Assembly: GCF_000316035.1 (NCBI RefSeq)
Contig: NZ_ANHX01000011.1
Location: forward strand, 248,001-312,000
From: Paenibacillus sp. PAMC 26794
Lineage (GTDB): Bacteria; Bacillota; Bacilli; Paenibacillales; Paenibacillaceae
Reading direction: 5' to 3'
Length of the DNA: 64,000 nucleotides
Part shown: positions 1 through 7,764 of the stretch, one piece after another
How the letters are laid out: every line of letters starts with the position of its first letter
Numbering within the stretch: position 1 is the first letter of the stretch
Position numbers and translations under genes: made by a program
Notes under the pieces: generated by a model
What the model saw: the letters and a program-made list of their open reading frames with translations, nothing else
Databases searched by the model: none
Told to the model about the DNA's origin: nothing

Positions 1-1
1 G

Positions 2-32
2 AACCCGAGTTCTTCGAGAATCGGGTTTTTTT
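2..32 (+). terminator. Rho-independent terminator of a gene left of the window
   Basis: The stem AACCCGA/TCGGGTT with a GAA-rich loop is followed by a run of seven T. It would end a plus-strand transcript entering from outside the window. Confidence 0.75.
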
Positions 33-202
33 GTACCATGAATTAACAAAAGTGTCAAGAAATTTCGATACTAGGTACGAAATACTGAAAGCATCAGGGG
101 ATAGACGACACTCTTCGACATATTCCACTATTTTCATGTGCTATGCTTTATTTGGAAGTAGAGGGGAGGGGTTGAAAGAAGTTGTTAGATGATTTTCACT
201 AT

Positions 203-230
203 AAAAAGTATCTACCCGTCGATACTTTTT
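203..230 (-). terminator. Hairpin terminator downstream of the XRE gene
   Basis: A perfect 10-bp stem (AAAAAGTATC/GATACTTTTT) with an 8-nt loop lies just past the stop of the minus-strand XRE gene. Read on the minus strand it ends in a T run, so it can stop that transcript. It is symmetrical enough to work in both directions. Confidence 0.65.
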
Positions 231-256
231 CCCGGGGGGGCGCCTGCTTATAGGCG

Positions 257-475
257 TTAGGGTTCGATATGCCAGATATACAAATCCTCAGCGTGGCAGT
301 CGAGGATTTTCGATATAAGAACAGCGGCTTCGTAAGGCATTGGCTCACGATTATTGGCCCAGTTAGAGATACGTTGTGGCGTATACCTGGTTCTCCGAGA
401 TAACTGTGCTTGAGTCGTACGAGCCTCCTTAATCCTAACTTTAAGCAGACATCTGCCCCGGGAGATTTTACTCAC
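257..475 (-). CDS. Small XRE-family helix-turn-helix regulator
   Basis: A 72-residue protein that is almost entirely one Cro/CI-type DNA-binding domain. Residues about 20-45 read as helix-turn-helix (AQLSRRTRYTPQRISNWANN), followed by a helix with YEAAVLISKILDC. The start is GTG, eight bases after an AAGGAG ribosome site. It has no multimerisation or peptidase domain, so it is shorter than CI-type repressors and closer to Cro-like or plasmid/phage accessory regulators. It lies 0.6 kb from an integrase on the same strand, which suggests a remnant mobile-element regulator; its target is unknown. Family call is firm, role is inference. Confidence 0.8.
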   Translation of the reverse strand: MSKISRGRCLLKVRIKEARTTQAQLSRRTRYTPQRISNWANNREPMPYEAAVLISKILDCHAEDLYIWHIEP

Positions 476-596
476 TTCTTATTCTCCTTATATGGGGTAA
501 GACTATTTAGTTTCGAGAGACATTATAACATGGTGGTAATATCAGGTAAACCCTATACTATGACAGCACATCACATACATCGTGGGAGAGATAATT

Positions 597-794
597 ATGC
601 AAAGTCCGGAGAGAGATTTTTTCCAAATAAAAGATACTGACAAATTCAAATTTATTCTTGAAGGAGGAACCGTAGAAGAGTTGAAAGTAGGGAACATGTT
701 GGAGAAAGAGTGGGAGTATGATGGGAAGAAAATATCCAATAAAAACTTAGTGAAAATTCTCAATTTTATTAAGAACATAACCTTAGCGGATTGA
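597..794 (+). CDS. Hypothetical protein, 65 residues
   Basis: Starts at ATG 597, six bases after GGGAGAG; an upstream in-frame GTG at 582 would lie inside that ribosome site and is less likely. The peptide is acidic-polar, with a predicted beta-rich start (DKFKFILEGGTVEELKVG) and a lysine/asparagine-rich end. It has no signal peptide, membrane segment or recognisable family motif. It points away from the XRE gene, so the two could be a divergent regulator/target pair on an old mobile element, but nothing in the sequence proves this. Confidence 0.5.
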   Translation: MQSPERDFFQIKDTDKFKFILEGGTVEELKVGNMLEKEWEYDGKKISNKNLVKILNFIKNITLAD

Positions 795-1063
795 GGCCAA
801 TAAAATGCTTTGGATCAAAGTTTCCTAAGCTATTTATTGACCGCATTTTGACCGCGCATTCTGAAGAAATAGGAATAATTAAAAGAATATATAGTTTATG
901 ATTTTTATGAAAACCGTAGTGAATACTATATAAAAGTATTTAAAAATACGTAGAAAATGATACTGGCTTTGTATAGAACACAAGTCCACCAATGGGAACG
1001 CGATCAATATATTACGTTGTACTAATTGAAAAAACCTTGTAACTACGGGGTTTTGAAGAAATG
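795..1063. other. Gene-free AT-rich spacer
   Basis: No reading frame with a ribosome site and no convincing hairpin are visible between the hypothetical gene and the integrase stop region. The only structured sequence starts at 1064. Confidence 0.6.
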
Positions 1064-1129
1064 AACCGGGGGACGTTTTGGGAAGATTGCACTTCTATTG
1101 AGGTTGCGTCCCCCAAACGTCCCCCGGTT
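1064..1129. repeat. 19-bp inverted repeat straddling the integrase stop codon
   Basis: Arm 1064-1082 (AACCGGGGGACGTTTTGGG) and arm 1111-1129 are reverse complements at 18 of 19 positions, with a 28-base spacer. The right arm encodes the last codons of the integrase and is followed by TTTTTG, so it could be a plus-strand terminator. It could equally be part of the recombination (att) region, which for tyrosine integrases often adjoins the int gene. Confidence 0.6.
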
Positions 1130-2279
1130 TTTGATTTTCTGATCCAAAAATACGGGAAGTGTACTCTTCATACTTATCAATGTTCCGCTTTTCTAGCTTT
1201 TTAGAAATATGAGCATACACATCTGATGTAATTTGCACACTGCCATGCCCAAGCCGCTCTTGTACAAATTTTATATCAGCCCCAGCTTCAAGCATCATCA
1301 CAGCATAGGTATGTCTCAAGGAATGAATTGTTAATTCCTCACTCAAACCAGCCTTTCTCAAAATCCTCTTTGAAGCATTAAAGAGACTGGATTTAGGCAT
1401 CGGACTACCATCATTCCTGCACAAGACCAGATTTAAATCGTGTCTGTACATGGACTCCCCTAAATTGATCTTATTTTGATTCTGCCATGAAGCATGGTAC
1501 CTCAAATCATTTATGATGCCGTTACTTATACTAATGGTGCGTGTAGATTTTTTGGTTTTTGTATCTCCGAAAAGTTCATCCTCGTTTGCGGCTTGAAAAT
1601 CGAGTGTTTCATCCACGCGGATCGTCTTTTCTTTGAAATTGATATCCGACCACTTGAGAGCGGCAGCTTCACCTTTTCGTAAACCCGTTTCAATGAGCAC
1701 TTTGAAGAAAATCCAATAAATGTACGCATCACCTCGAGCCGTATGAAGAAATTGGGGAATGTCCTCTGAATCAATGAATTGGATCGTCTTCTTTTTGTAC
1801 TCTCCTTTAATAATTGAACCTTTACATGGATTTCGTAATATTTCCCCTTGAATCAAAGCATGCTCTATGGCTGAGTATACAGTGGAGTTGATGATCTCGA
1901 TCGTGCGCTTGCTGAGTCCCTTTTTAAATAAAGAGTCCAAAAAGACTTGATACATATCTGGTTTCAAATCCTGAAGCATAAGACGCTTAAAGTAAGGTTG
2001 GATATGGGTGTTTAAGTTATTCTCATGTTGTTTGATCGTATTCTTTCGTACAACTCCTTTTTTGTAGTTATCTATCCAATTTCGAATGTAATCGACCAAA
2101 GGAATGTCTGTCTGTTCAAACCCTTGCTTTAGCTGCCTTAAAAATTCAGCAGCAGCTAGTTCAGCCTCTGGTTTAGTTCGAAAACCAGCCTCGGATTTCT
2201 CTTTTTGTTGTTGAGTGAACGGATCGGTGTACTTTAACCGATACCTCCAGCCACTTTTCAATTTCTTGAAACTTGCCAA
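1095..2279 (-). CDS. Phage-type tyrosine recombinase / integrase
   Basis: A site-specific recombinase of about 394 residues. An arm-type DNA-binding N-terminus (KLKSGWRYRLKYTDP) is followed by a SAM-like core-binding domain (about 60-150) and the catalytic domain (about 170-370). Catalytic signatures are visible: the first Arg in ETGLRKGEAAALKW, H-x-L-R in IHSLRHTYA, LGHGS, and the nucleophile Tyr in VYAHIS. ATG 2285 sits directly against AGGAGG, whereas TTG 2279 has a seven-base spacer, so TTG is the better start (product begins MASFKK). It should drive integration/excision of a phage or conjugative element, but no structural genes of such an element remain nearby, so it is probably a leftover. 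Confidence 0.92.
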   Translation of the reverse strand: MASFKKLKSGWRYRLKYTDPFTQQQKEKSEAGFRTKPEAELAAAEFLRQLKQGFEQTDIPLVDYIRNWIDNYKKGVVRKNTIKQHENNLNTHIQPYFKRLMLQDLKPDMYQVFLDSLFKKGLSKRTIEIINSTVYSAIEHALIQGEILRNPCKGSIIKGEYKKKTIQFIDSEDIPQFLHTARGDAYIYWIFFKVLIETGLRKGEAAALKWSDINFKEKTIRVDETLDFQAANEDELFGDTKTKKSTRTISISNGIINDLRYHASWQNQNKINLGESMYRHDLNLVLCRNDGSPMPKSSLFNASKRILRKAGLSEELTIHSLRHTYAVMMLEAGADIKFVQERLGHGSVQITSDVYAHISKKLEKRNIDKYEEYTSRIFGSENQKPGDVWGTQPQ

Positions 2280-2295
2280 TTTCATTCCTCCTACT

Positions 2296-2626
2296 AGAAC
2301 GTTAGTTTTTTTGTATGTAAAACCGCCTCACAGCGGTGTAAGCGTAAGTTAATCAATTTTGAGCAGAGTAGTGAAATGTTCTGGGTTAAAGATGAAAAAG
2401 GAGAAAGAGCTTCGAATTAGAGTCGGAAAAGATATTTTAAAAAAATCATCAAAAAACGAGCCTTCGGTAACTAAGGCTCGTTTGTGCAGGAGTCATATTT
2501 GGCTCCAATAACTATGTTTGGATTAGTGCAGAAGTTTCTTGCGGAAAAGTAACTAAAACAATTCTACCCTATTTCACAGGATTTGACCATACTTTAGCTT
2601 TAAAGTTCGAGACCAGAAATTGTACC
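2296..2626. repeat. Diverged direct repeat, copy 1 (~330 bp)
   Basis: Begins at AGAACGTTA just upstream of the integrase and runs to GTACC. A second, clearly homologous copy lies at 5179-5528 in the same orientation. Shared blocks include ACCGCC...GCGGTGTAAGCG, a terminator-like stem AACGAGCCT/AGGCTCGTT with differing loops, GTGCAGGAGTCATATTTGG, ACAATTCTACCCTATTTCA and TTTGACCATACTTTAGCTTT. Neither copy holds a continuous reading frame, so this is a non-coding repeat or a decayed element end. Confidence 0.85.
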
Positions 2627-2655
2627 GATTGCCGAAAAGGACAAGGAAATGATCT

Positions 2656-2685
2656 GATTACCGATTAGATAAGTATTTAACTACT
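2656..2685. repeat. 30-bp direct repeat, copy 1
   Basis: GATTACCGATTAGATAAGTA and the following ten bases recur at 8182-8211 with one mismatch. This copy lies 30 bp past the end of the long repeat copy 1. The 2.7-3.0 kb stretch around it is otherwise gene-poor. Confidence 0.75.
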
Positions 2686-2760
2686 TGTCACTGCTCTAAT
2701 TCATTAAGCTAGCGGGCAGTTTAGTTTAAGATTAAACTGCGGTGAACCATATCATCGCTA

Positions 2761-2883
2761 GTGATAAAGCAGAGAATTGAACTGGATATCGCATCGGCAA
2801 CGCTGAGTTTGCAGGAAGAGCTTAAAGTATTCACGTACTCGATACATGTGGAGTGTCTTATATTGATGGTCCGTAAGGAATAG
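2761..2883 (+). CDS. Possible small or degenerate ORF, 40 residues
   Basis: A GTG-started frame (IKQRIELDIASATLSLQEEL then a hydrophobic end) with protein-like composition, but no clear ribosome site and no recognisable family. It is preceded by a GCAGTTTA/TAAACTGC hairpin. It may be the remnant of a longer gene in this decayed island. Confidence 0.2.
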   Translation: MIKQRIELDIASATLSLQEELKVFTYSIHVECLILMVRKE

Positions 2884-2926
2884 ATGAGATGTGACAGTTT
2901 AGCTCAAACGACTTAATTGTATAGTG

Positions 2927-2954
2927 TTGACACTTCGCCCACTTGGAGTAATAT
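2927..2954 (+). promoter_or_regulatory. Consensus sigma-A promoter
   Basis: TTGACA (2927-2932), 16-bp spacer, TAATAT (2949-2954). The spacer contains an imperfect ACTTC...GGAGT dyad that could be an operator. It would drive the short frame at 3031 and possibly the CD3324-like remnant. Confidence 0.65.
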
Positions 2955-3030
2955 GTTACTATTGAGATAGTATTCTATTTCCGATGAAGACATATTTTAG
3001 TTTGAATGTTATTTAGGAAGGAGAGACACT

Positions 3031-3096
3031 ATGACAAGGTTCGAGATATGTTCTATGCAAAGTCTATTTTATGAACAACGGCGGGTGTTTGTATAG
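3031..3096 (+). CDS. 21-codon ORF behind a strong ribosome site, probably a broken gene start
   Basis: ATG 3031 follows AGGAAGGAGA with good spacing and lies about 75 bp below a near-consensus promoter, yet the frame stops after 21 codons (MTRFEICSMQSLFYEQRRVF plus one). Either it is a real leader peptide or microprotein, or a gene truncated by mutation like its neighbours. No family is recognised. Confidence 0.3.
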   Translation: MTRFEICSMQSLFYEQRRVFV

Positions 3097-3195
3097 AGCT
3101 AATAATATAAGTAACCGCTTAAATCGGGATAGTGATAATTGTTATAGTGTAGACTTTGCTACCTTAAAATTCAACTATTTTTAGGAGCGGCTATC

Positions 3196-3498
3196 ATGAG
3201 ATATGTAAATGCCGAAATCATCTTTCCGGAAGAATTATTAAATGAAATACAAAAGTATATGAACGGTGGATTGGTTTACGTCCCTAAATCAAAAGGTTTG
3301 CGTTAAAAATCGGGGTGAAAATTCAGGCAGCAGAAAAATTATAATCTTAGAAATGATGAAATCCGGCGAAAGTTTCTCGATGGTGACACTATCGAGAAAC
3401 TTTCAGATCGATTTTTCCTTTCAAGCGATACTATTAAAAAGATCGTTTATACAAAATATAGCTTAACAAAAGTCGCATTGGAAGAAATCCTAATGTGA
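3196..3498 (+). pseudogene. CD3324-like helix-turn-helix protein, frame-shifted
   Basis: Starts at ATG 3196 after AGGAG. Three frames must be joined: RYVNAEIIFPEELLNEIQKY to a TAA at about 3307, then RGENSGSRK, then NLRNDEIRRKFLDGDTIEKL continuing to KKIVYTKYS. Together they match the layout of short CD3324-family proteins (an N-terminal FPEELL..IQ.Y motif, a W/R-GE-SG-R centre, and a C-terminal sigma-factor-like HTH). At least two indels break it, so it is a pseudogene. Family assignment is from memory of motif order, not a search. Confidence 0.65.
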
Positions 3499-3507
3499 CT
3501 TTTTTGT
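3468..3507 (+). terminator. Rho-independent terminator
   Basis: An AAAGTCGCATT...AATGTGACTTT stem followed by six T, at the end of the CD3324-like remnant. Confidence 0.7.
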
Positions 3508-3619
3508 GTATAGTATAGTTTAAATTGTTTATTACATATTTTCAAGCTTTTACTATCGTTATAATAACATATAAGAGAAGTAGTTGATTTACTTCATAAA
3601 AACTGCAGGGGGGTAACAA

Positions 3620-4639
3620 ATGAATGATTTTTTTAGATTTGATACTGATGAAGAACGGCGGGCGTTATTAATTAGAGCAAGGAAAGTCGCTTTATCTGCA
3701 ATTCGAAAGTATGACTTAGAGTGGGATAACATCCAGTTTATTCAACTATCCGATACGATCACGTATAAAATTGAAACCAGTACAGATAACAATTATTTAC
3801 TTCGCATTCATTCGGACCGATTAAGCAGAGAGGAAATTCGTTCGGAACTCCTACTGTTACAAGCACTGAACAATTCGAAAGATCTAACTGTACCAGAAGG
3901 GATGGCAAGTTGTGATGGTACTTATGTATTGGACATCGAAACAGAGATAGGATATAGGCGCCCTAATGTAACGATGATGCGATGGATAGAGGGTGAAAAA
4001 GCAACAGGTGACTTTACGGATAGTCATGCATATAATATGGGTGTATTGATGAGCAGGCTCCATGCAGCGGCAAAGGATTTCAATCCTCCTTCTGATTTTG
4101 TAAGACCTACTTGGGGAGTAGAAAGTTTTAAACGTGAAATGGCTAAGTTGGAACGTTATTATGAACGTTTTTTATCCGAAGAGGGGTGGAAGCTGTATCA
4201 AGATGCAGCTGAGAAGGTTGTATCCCAACTTACCACTATGCATCCAAGTGAACATAACTATGGGCTCATTCATGCTGATTTACATACCGGTAATATGGTT
4301 TTTGAGGATAATCAACCCTATCCGATTGATTTTGGAAGATGTGGGTACGGATATTATCTCTACGATATGGCAGGCACCATATCGGAGCTTTGGCCAAAGC
4401 ATCGATGGATGCTTATCCAAGGTTATGAGAGTATTAGGAAGTTGGAAACGGACTATATTCGGGATCTGGAATGTTTTTTTGTCATGTTCATGATCGAGAA
4501 CTCCTGCCATCACTCCTCTGATCCAAGAGAAACAACCAGTTTAATCGATGAACAAAAGTATGCCCAAGCATACATAAGAGAATATTTAAATGGTAATCCA
4601 TTTTTATTCGAAGTGATCGAGCCTGTAAATGTGGATTAA
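3620..4639 (+). CDS. Aminoglycoside-phosphotransferase-family kinase
   Basis: A 339-residue protein of the APH/choline-kinase/homoserine-kinase fold. The C-terminal half shows the Brenner motif LIHADLHTGNMVF (catalytic Asp about residue 220) and the metal-binding PIDFGRCGYGYYLYDMA about 20 residues later. The N-terminal half has the beta-strand ATP-lobe pattern (YKIETSTDNNYLLRIHSD). ATG follows a strong GCAGGGGGG site. It stands alone between degraded genes, so its substrate cannot be inferred; the family covers antibiotic kinases, CotS-like spore proteins and small-metabolite kinases. There is no evidence that it confers resistance. It appears intact, unlike its neighbours. Confidence 0.85.
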   Translation: MNDFFRFDTDEERRALLIRARKVALSAIRKYDLEWDNIQFIQLSDTITYKIETSTDNNYLLRIHSDRLSREEIRSELLLLQALNNSKDLTVPEGMASCDGTYVLDIETEIGYRRPNVTMMRWIEGEKATGDFTDSHAYNMGVLMSRLHAAAKDFNPPSDFVRPTWGVESFKREMAKLERYYERFLSEEGWKLYQDAAEKVVSQLTTMHPSEHNYGLIHADLHTGNMVFEDNQPYPIDFGRCGYGYYLYDMAGTISELWPKHRWMLIQGYESIRKLETDYIRDLECFFVMFMIENSCHHSSDPRETTSLIDEQKYAQAYIREYLNGNPFLFEVIEPVNVD

Positions 4640-4948
4640 TACTAACCGATACCGGGCTAAAATAATGATATCTTATGGTGATGATTTACAATAGGTCGCT
4701 GTTTAAAGTGTTTGTTCATATCATCAAGTTTAAAAACGTGAGCTATGACTTCGAGTTTATATAAGATCTACTTGTGTACTTAGCGCTGAAACTTTTCTGT
4801 TTATTATGAAGATTTATGCTTATTCATGAAGTTTGTCCGATCCAGTTGTTCTTCAGCTTCTCTAGTTCCCCTTCATTTTCGGGGTATATTTTGACGGAGC
4901 TGTTTGGGTCGTTTCGTGATTTTTTAAACTGGCATTGAGTTGGAATGA
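4640..4948. other. Gene-free stretch after the APH-family gene
   Basis: No supported reading frame or promoter was seen. The composition is AT-rich with many stops in all frames. A hairpin follows at 4949. Confidence 0.55.
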
Positions 4949-4977
4949 AGGCGACTCGAATTGGTGGGTCGTCTTTT
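4949..4977 (+). terminator. Rho-independent terminator
   Basis: AAGGCGAC pairs with GTCGTCTT (one G-U pair) and is followed by a T run. Confidence 0.6.
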
Positions 4978-4996
4978 TTCTTTTCTAGGGGCTTGA

Positions 4997-5180
4997 TGGT
5001 TTGCGCCGGATGTTCAGGTCAGCGAGATGCCAAATACGGTTGAGGCATTATGGAAGATCGAGCTTTTATATGGAAAGCATCCGTCCTATACGGAGCGTCC
5101 AGAATGGGTGGCTGTAGGAATGATGGGAAAACTTCTGATAAGAGATGATGGCACATGTCGAGAGAACGGGTACTGTATAG
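4997..5180 (+). pseudogene. Fragment of a phage tail / peptidase-G2-like protein
   Basis: The frame reads WFAPDVQVSEMPNTVEALWK and onward, containing RPEWVAVGMMGKLLIRDDGT and CRENGYC. This pattern is known from C-terminal parts of prophage tail-associated proteins in Paenibacillus (G2-type autoprocessing region, ending GMMGKLLVRDDGTC-x-x-NGYC). There is no start codon and the match is cut off exactly where the diverged direct repeat copy 2 begins (5179). It is therefore a truncated remnant joined to the repeat by recombination. Family recognition is from memory. Confidence 0.55.
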
Positions 5181-5528
5181 AACGTTATTTCTTTTTTTGT
5201 GTATGTAAAACCGCCTTACAGCGGTGTAAGCGCAAGTTAATCAAAGTATCGAACAGAGCAGTAAAATGTTGTTGTTGAAAGATGTAAAAAGGAAAATCTT
5301 CGAATTAGTAACAGAAAAGATATTTTACAAGATACATCAAAAAACGAGCCTTTGTATATAAGGCTCGTTTGTGCAGGAGTCATATTTGGCTCCGAAAGTT
5401 ATGTTTAGTCTACTACATTTGTTTTATCGCTGAGAAAGTAACTATAACAATTCTACCCTATTTCAGAGAATTTGACCATACTTTAGCTTTATAGTTCATG
5501 TCCTTAGTTCGAGACCAGAACTTGTACC
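5179..5528. repeat. Diverged direct repeat, copy 2 (~350 bp)
   Basis: Homologous to 2296-2626 over its whole length in the same orientation, with scattered substitutions and small indels, including a short TAGTTC-flanked duplication near 5490-5510 absent from copy 1. The AACGAGCCT/AGGCTCGTT stem is kept although the loop sequence differs, which hints that the hairpin matters. Confidence 0.85.
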
Positions 5529-5784
5529 TTGTATCAAGTGTCGGAATAGAGATGTGTCTAATAATTGTGCGTTTAACTGAAAATATCATTTAGTATCCTA
5601 GCGCATGAGAAGTTACATATTATTATATAGCAACTGAAACGCTGAGATAGGGAGTCAGATATTAAAAAACGAAATATAGTACTGAAAATAGCTGTTGAGC
5701 AAAGGGAATTATACTGGTTAAAGCTATCATCATAAATATTATTTAAAAACTTTAAGGTATATAAGAGAAATTATACCAAATTTA
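5529..5784. other. Gene-free AT-rich stretch
   Basis: Very AT-rich with no supported frame. It leads into the promoter of the small membrane-protein gene at 5849. Confidence 0.5.
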
Positions 5785-5793
5785 TGTTATAAT
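5785..5793 (+). promoter_or_regulatory. Extended -10 promoter element
   Basis: TGTTATAAT is a perfect extended -10 (TGnTATAAT) 55 bp upstream of the small membrane-protein start. No good -35 is visible, as is common for this promoter class. Confidence 0.55.
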
Positions 5794-5848
5794 ATTTTTG
5801 AGTTGGAAATACAATACTTGATTCTGTGAACAAGAGGTGAGAGTAACT

Positions 5849-6052
5849 ATGAAAAATAGAAACATAACAGGTATTGTATTGGCTATAATCTATTGCATTG
5901 TTCTTTACTTTATTTTAACAGATTCTCCGCCTGGTGAAGCTCCAAATAATCCGTTCTGGGTTTATTTGTTTATTCCAATTGGGGCTATTGTGATTACATC
6001 TTTGTTTGATTACGTAATCAAATTCGATTTTTTTAGAAAAAAGAAAGATTAG
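5849..6052 (+). CDS. Small two-pass membrane protein, possible immunity partner
   Basis: A 67-residue protein from ATG 5849 (GAGGTGAG ribosome site; the in-frame GTG 5837 lies within it). Two hydrophobic segments are visible, about residues 7-24 (ITGIVLAIIYCIVLYFIL) and 36-55 (FWVYLFIPIGAIVITSLF), separated by a short PPGEAPNN loop, and a basic tail (FFRKKKD) probably faces the cytoplasm. It sits 19 bp upstream of a gene for a secreted protein with a glycine-rich membrane-like segment. That order, size and topology resemble immunity proteins of membrane-active bacteriocins, but no family was recognised; function is inference. Confidence 0.7.
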   Translation: MKNRNITGIVLAIIYCIVLYFILTDSPPGEAPNNPFWVYLFIPIGAIVITSLFDYVIKFDFFRKKKD

Positions 6053-6071
6053 AATTGAATGGAGGACTAAA

Positions 6072-6791
6072 ATGATACAAACAATGAAAATTGCTAAAAC
6101 ATTTTTAGCCGGAGTCATGCTTTCTACATCTATCTCAATTCCAGCATTCGCTCAAGATCAGGCAAATTCTTTACCAGCACTTCAAGTGGAAAATAGCCTT
6201 TTAGAACTAGTCGAAAGTACAACCGATAATTCCATCACTTTTAAAGACGGTTCTACATTAATTCAATATGACAGCTATTATATTGCAACAGATTTAAATG
6301 GTAAAGATGAGTTAAAAATTACAAAAGTTGATGAGACTAAAGTAAAGTATGAAAATCTTCAAACTGGCGAAGTGAATTATGCTACAAACGAAATAAAACC
6401 TATTCACGAAGATCTCAGTTTCTCGCCACAAGCATTAGCAGACGGTTATGTATATAAAGGCAAAGTAGAAAATTCCACAGAGATAATATATGCAACTGCT
6501 TCTGCAATAGCAGGTATACTTGCTTCCTTTATAGGAGGACCTGTAGGTGGTAGAATAGCGGGCATACTTGTAAGCATCGGTGGTTATTATCTTTCTAAGG
6601 ATGCTCCTAGAGCCTATTGGGTAACAAAAACATATACTAGAGATGTTAGGCATAGTGATTTTAGTGCGACATTATTCATCAGGAAGGACCATCACTATTA
6701 TAAATATCATGATTATACAGGTTTCATTGAAACAGCATCGACAATCCAGACTTGCCAACCTTTTGGTTGTGGTCCAGTAAACGAGTATTAA
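6072..6791 (+). CDS. Secreted protein with glycine-rich hydrophobic segment, possible membrane-active toxin
   Basis: A 239-residue protein with a clear Sec signal peptide (KIAKTFLAGVMLSTSISIPA, AFA-type cleavage near residue 27). The middle is a polar beta-rich region (about 50-120) with DLNGKDELKITKVDET. Residues about 137-176 are hydrophobic and glycine-zipper-like (AIAGILASFIGGPVGGRIAG, then ILVSIGGYYL). The tail is Tyr/His-rich with a Cys pair (TCQPFGCG) that could form a disulfide. ATG follows GGAGG. It is expressed with the small membrane protein upstream; an IS element inserted between its stop and its terminator. Pore formation is a hypothesis from composition alone. Confidence 0.75.
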   Translation: MIQTMKIAKTFLAGVMLSTSISIPAFAQDQANSLPALQVENSLLELVESTTDNSITFKDGSTLIQYDSYYIATDLNGKDELKITKVDETKVKYENLQTGEVNYATNEIKPIHEDLSFSPQALADGYVYKGKVENSTEIIYATASAIAGILASFIGGPVGGRIAGILVSIGGYYLSKDAPRAYWVTKTYTRDVRHSDFSATLFIRKDHHYYKYHDYTGFIETASTIQTCQPFGCGPVNEY

Positions 6792-6865
6792 TTCTTTTAT
6801 GTTGTGGGATAGAAAATATCCCATTAAAGTGGTCATACCCCTGTCAAGTAGACAGATGAAAAAAG

Positions 6866-7764
6866 CTATGCTGCCAGTGCGCATCGATATTCAATCGGTG
6901 CGCGCTGTTTGAGTTTGGCTTGAAAACGTCGGTAGTTGTAATTGTACATGTAATCTTCCACGGCTTGTCGAATCTCTGCTTCTGAATTACACTGGTTAAG
7001 GTACAGCTTATCTGTCTTGAGATGCGAAAAGAAAGATTCGATGCATGCGTTATCCAGGCAGGTTGCTTTGCGAGAGTGGCTGCCCTTAATGCCGAATGCT
7101 TCTAATCGTGTGTTGTACGCCTGAGACGTGTATTGGAAGCCCTGATCCGAATGGAGCACGGCTTCTGAAACGTCTCTTTTTTGTGTCCATTGTTCCACCG
7201 TATCCAATACGAGCTGAACATCGTTCCGTTTAGATAACTGCCAAGCTACGATCTCGTTGTTGAACAAGTCTTGAATCACGGACAGGTAAACAAATGAATT
7301 CCCATCCGAAATATAGGTAATATCCGTCAACATTTTTTGCTGGGGTGCTGTAGCGTGAAATTTGCGTTTCAGGCGATTAGGATAGATCACAGATGGCGTA
7401 TAGCTGGACTTCTTCCGCTTCTTACGAATTACCGATTGGATCGATAGTTCCCGCATGATTCGCCTACTTTCTTGTGATTCACGTTCAGACCAGCCTCCCA
7501 CAACGCCGTTGTCATGCGAGGATAACCAAACTCTTTGTTTTCAAAATGAATAGCCATCATGTGTTCTTTGATCTCACGGTCACGTTCTTGTCTTGCGTCT
7601 CGCTGCGGCTGGGTTGCTCGCCATTTATAGTAACTGGATCGGGGTATTCCTGTAATCGATAGTAGGCGTGTAATGCCATGCGAGCAGCGCAATTCATCGA
7701 TGATATCGTAGTTCTCCCGTTGGCTCAGCGCTTCTCCTTTACTAGATTTGGATATCGCTTTTTT
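6866..7764 (-). pseudogene. IS3-family transposase orfB (DDE integrase), frame-shifted
   Basis: The upstream part reads REN(Y)DIIDELRCSHGITRLL and continues to LNVNHKKV, the HTH_21 region. The downstream part reads RIMRELSIQS and then the rve core with DITYISDG (first Asp), LHSDQGFQYTS (second Asp) and DNACIESFFSHLKTD (Glu). The two parts are in different frames. Restoring one base near 7464 would give the expected NVNHKKVRRIMREL. The catalytic DDE residues survive, but the normal product cannot be made unless ribosomes slip. Confidence 0.9.

Noticed and set aside
3266..3466. 66-codon plus-strand frame taken as a gene on its own
   Set aside because: It is the middle frame of the broken CD3324-like gene, not an independent protein.
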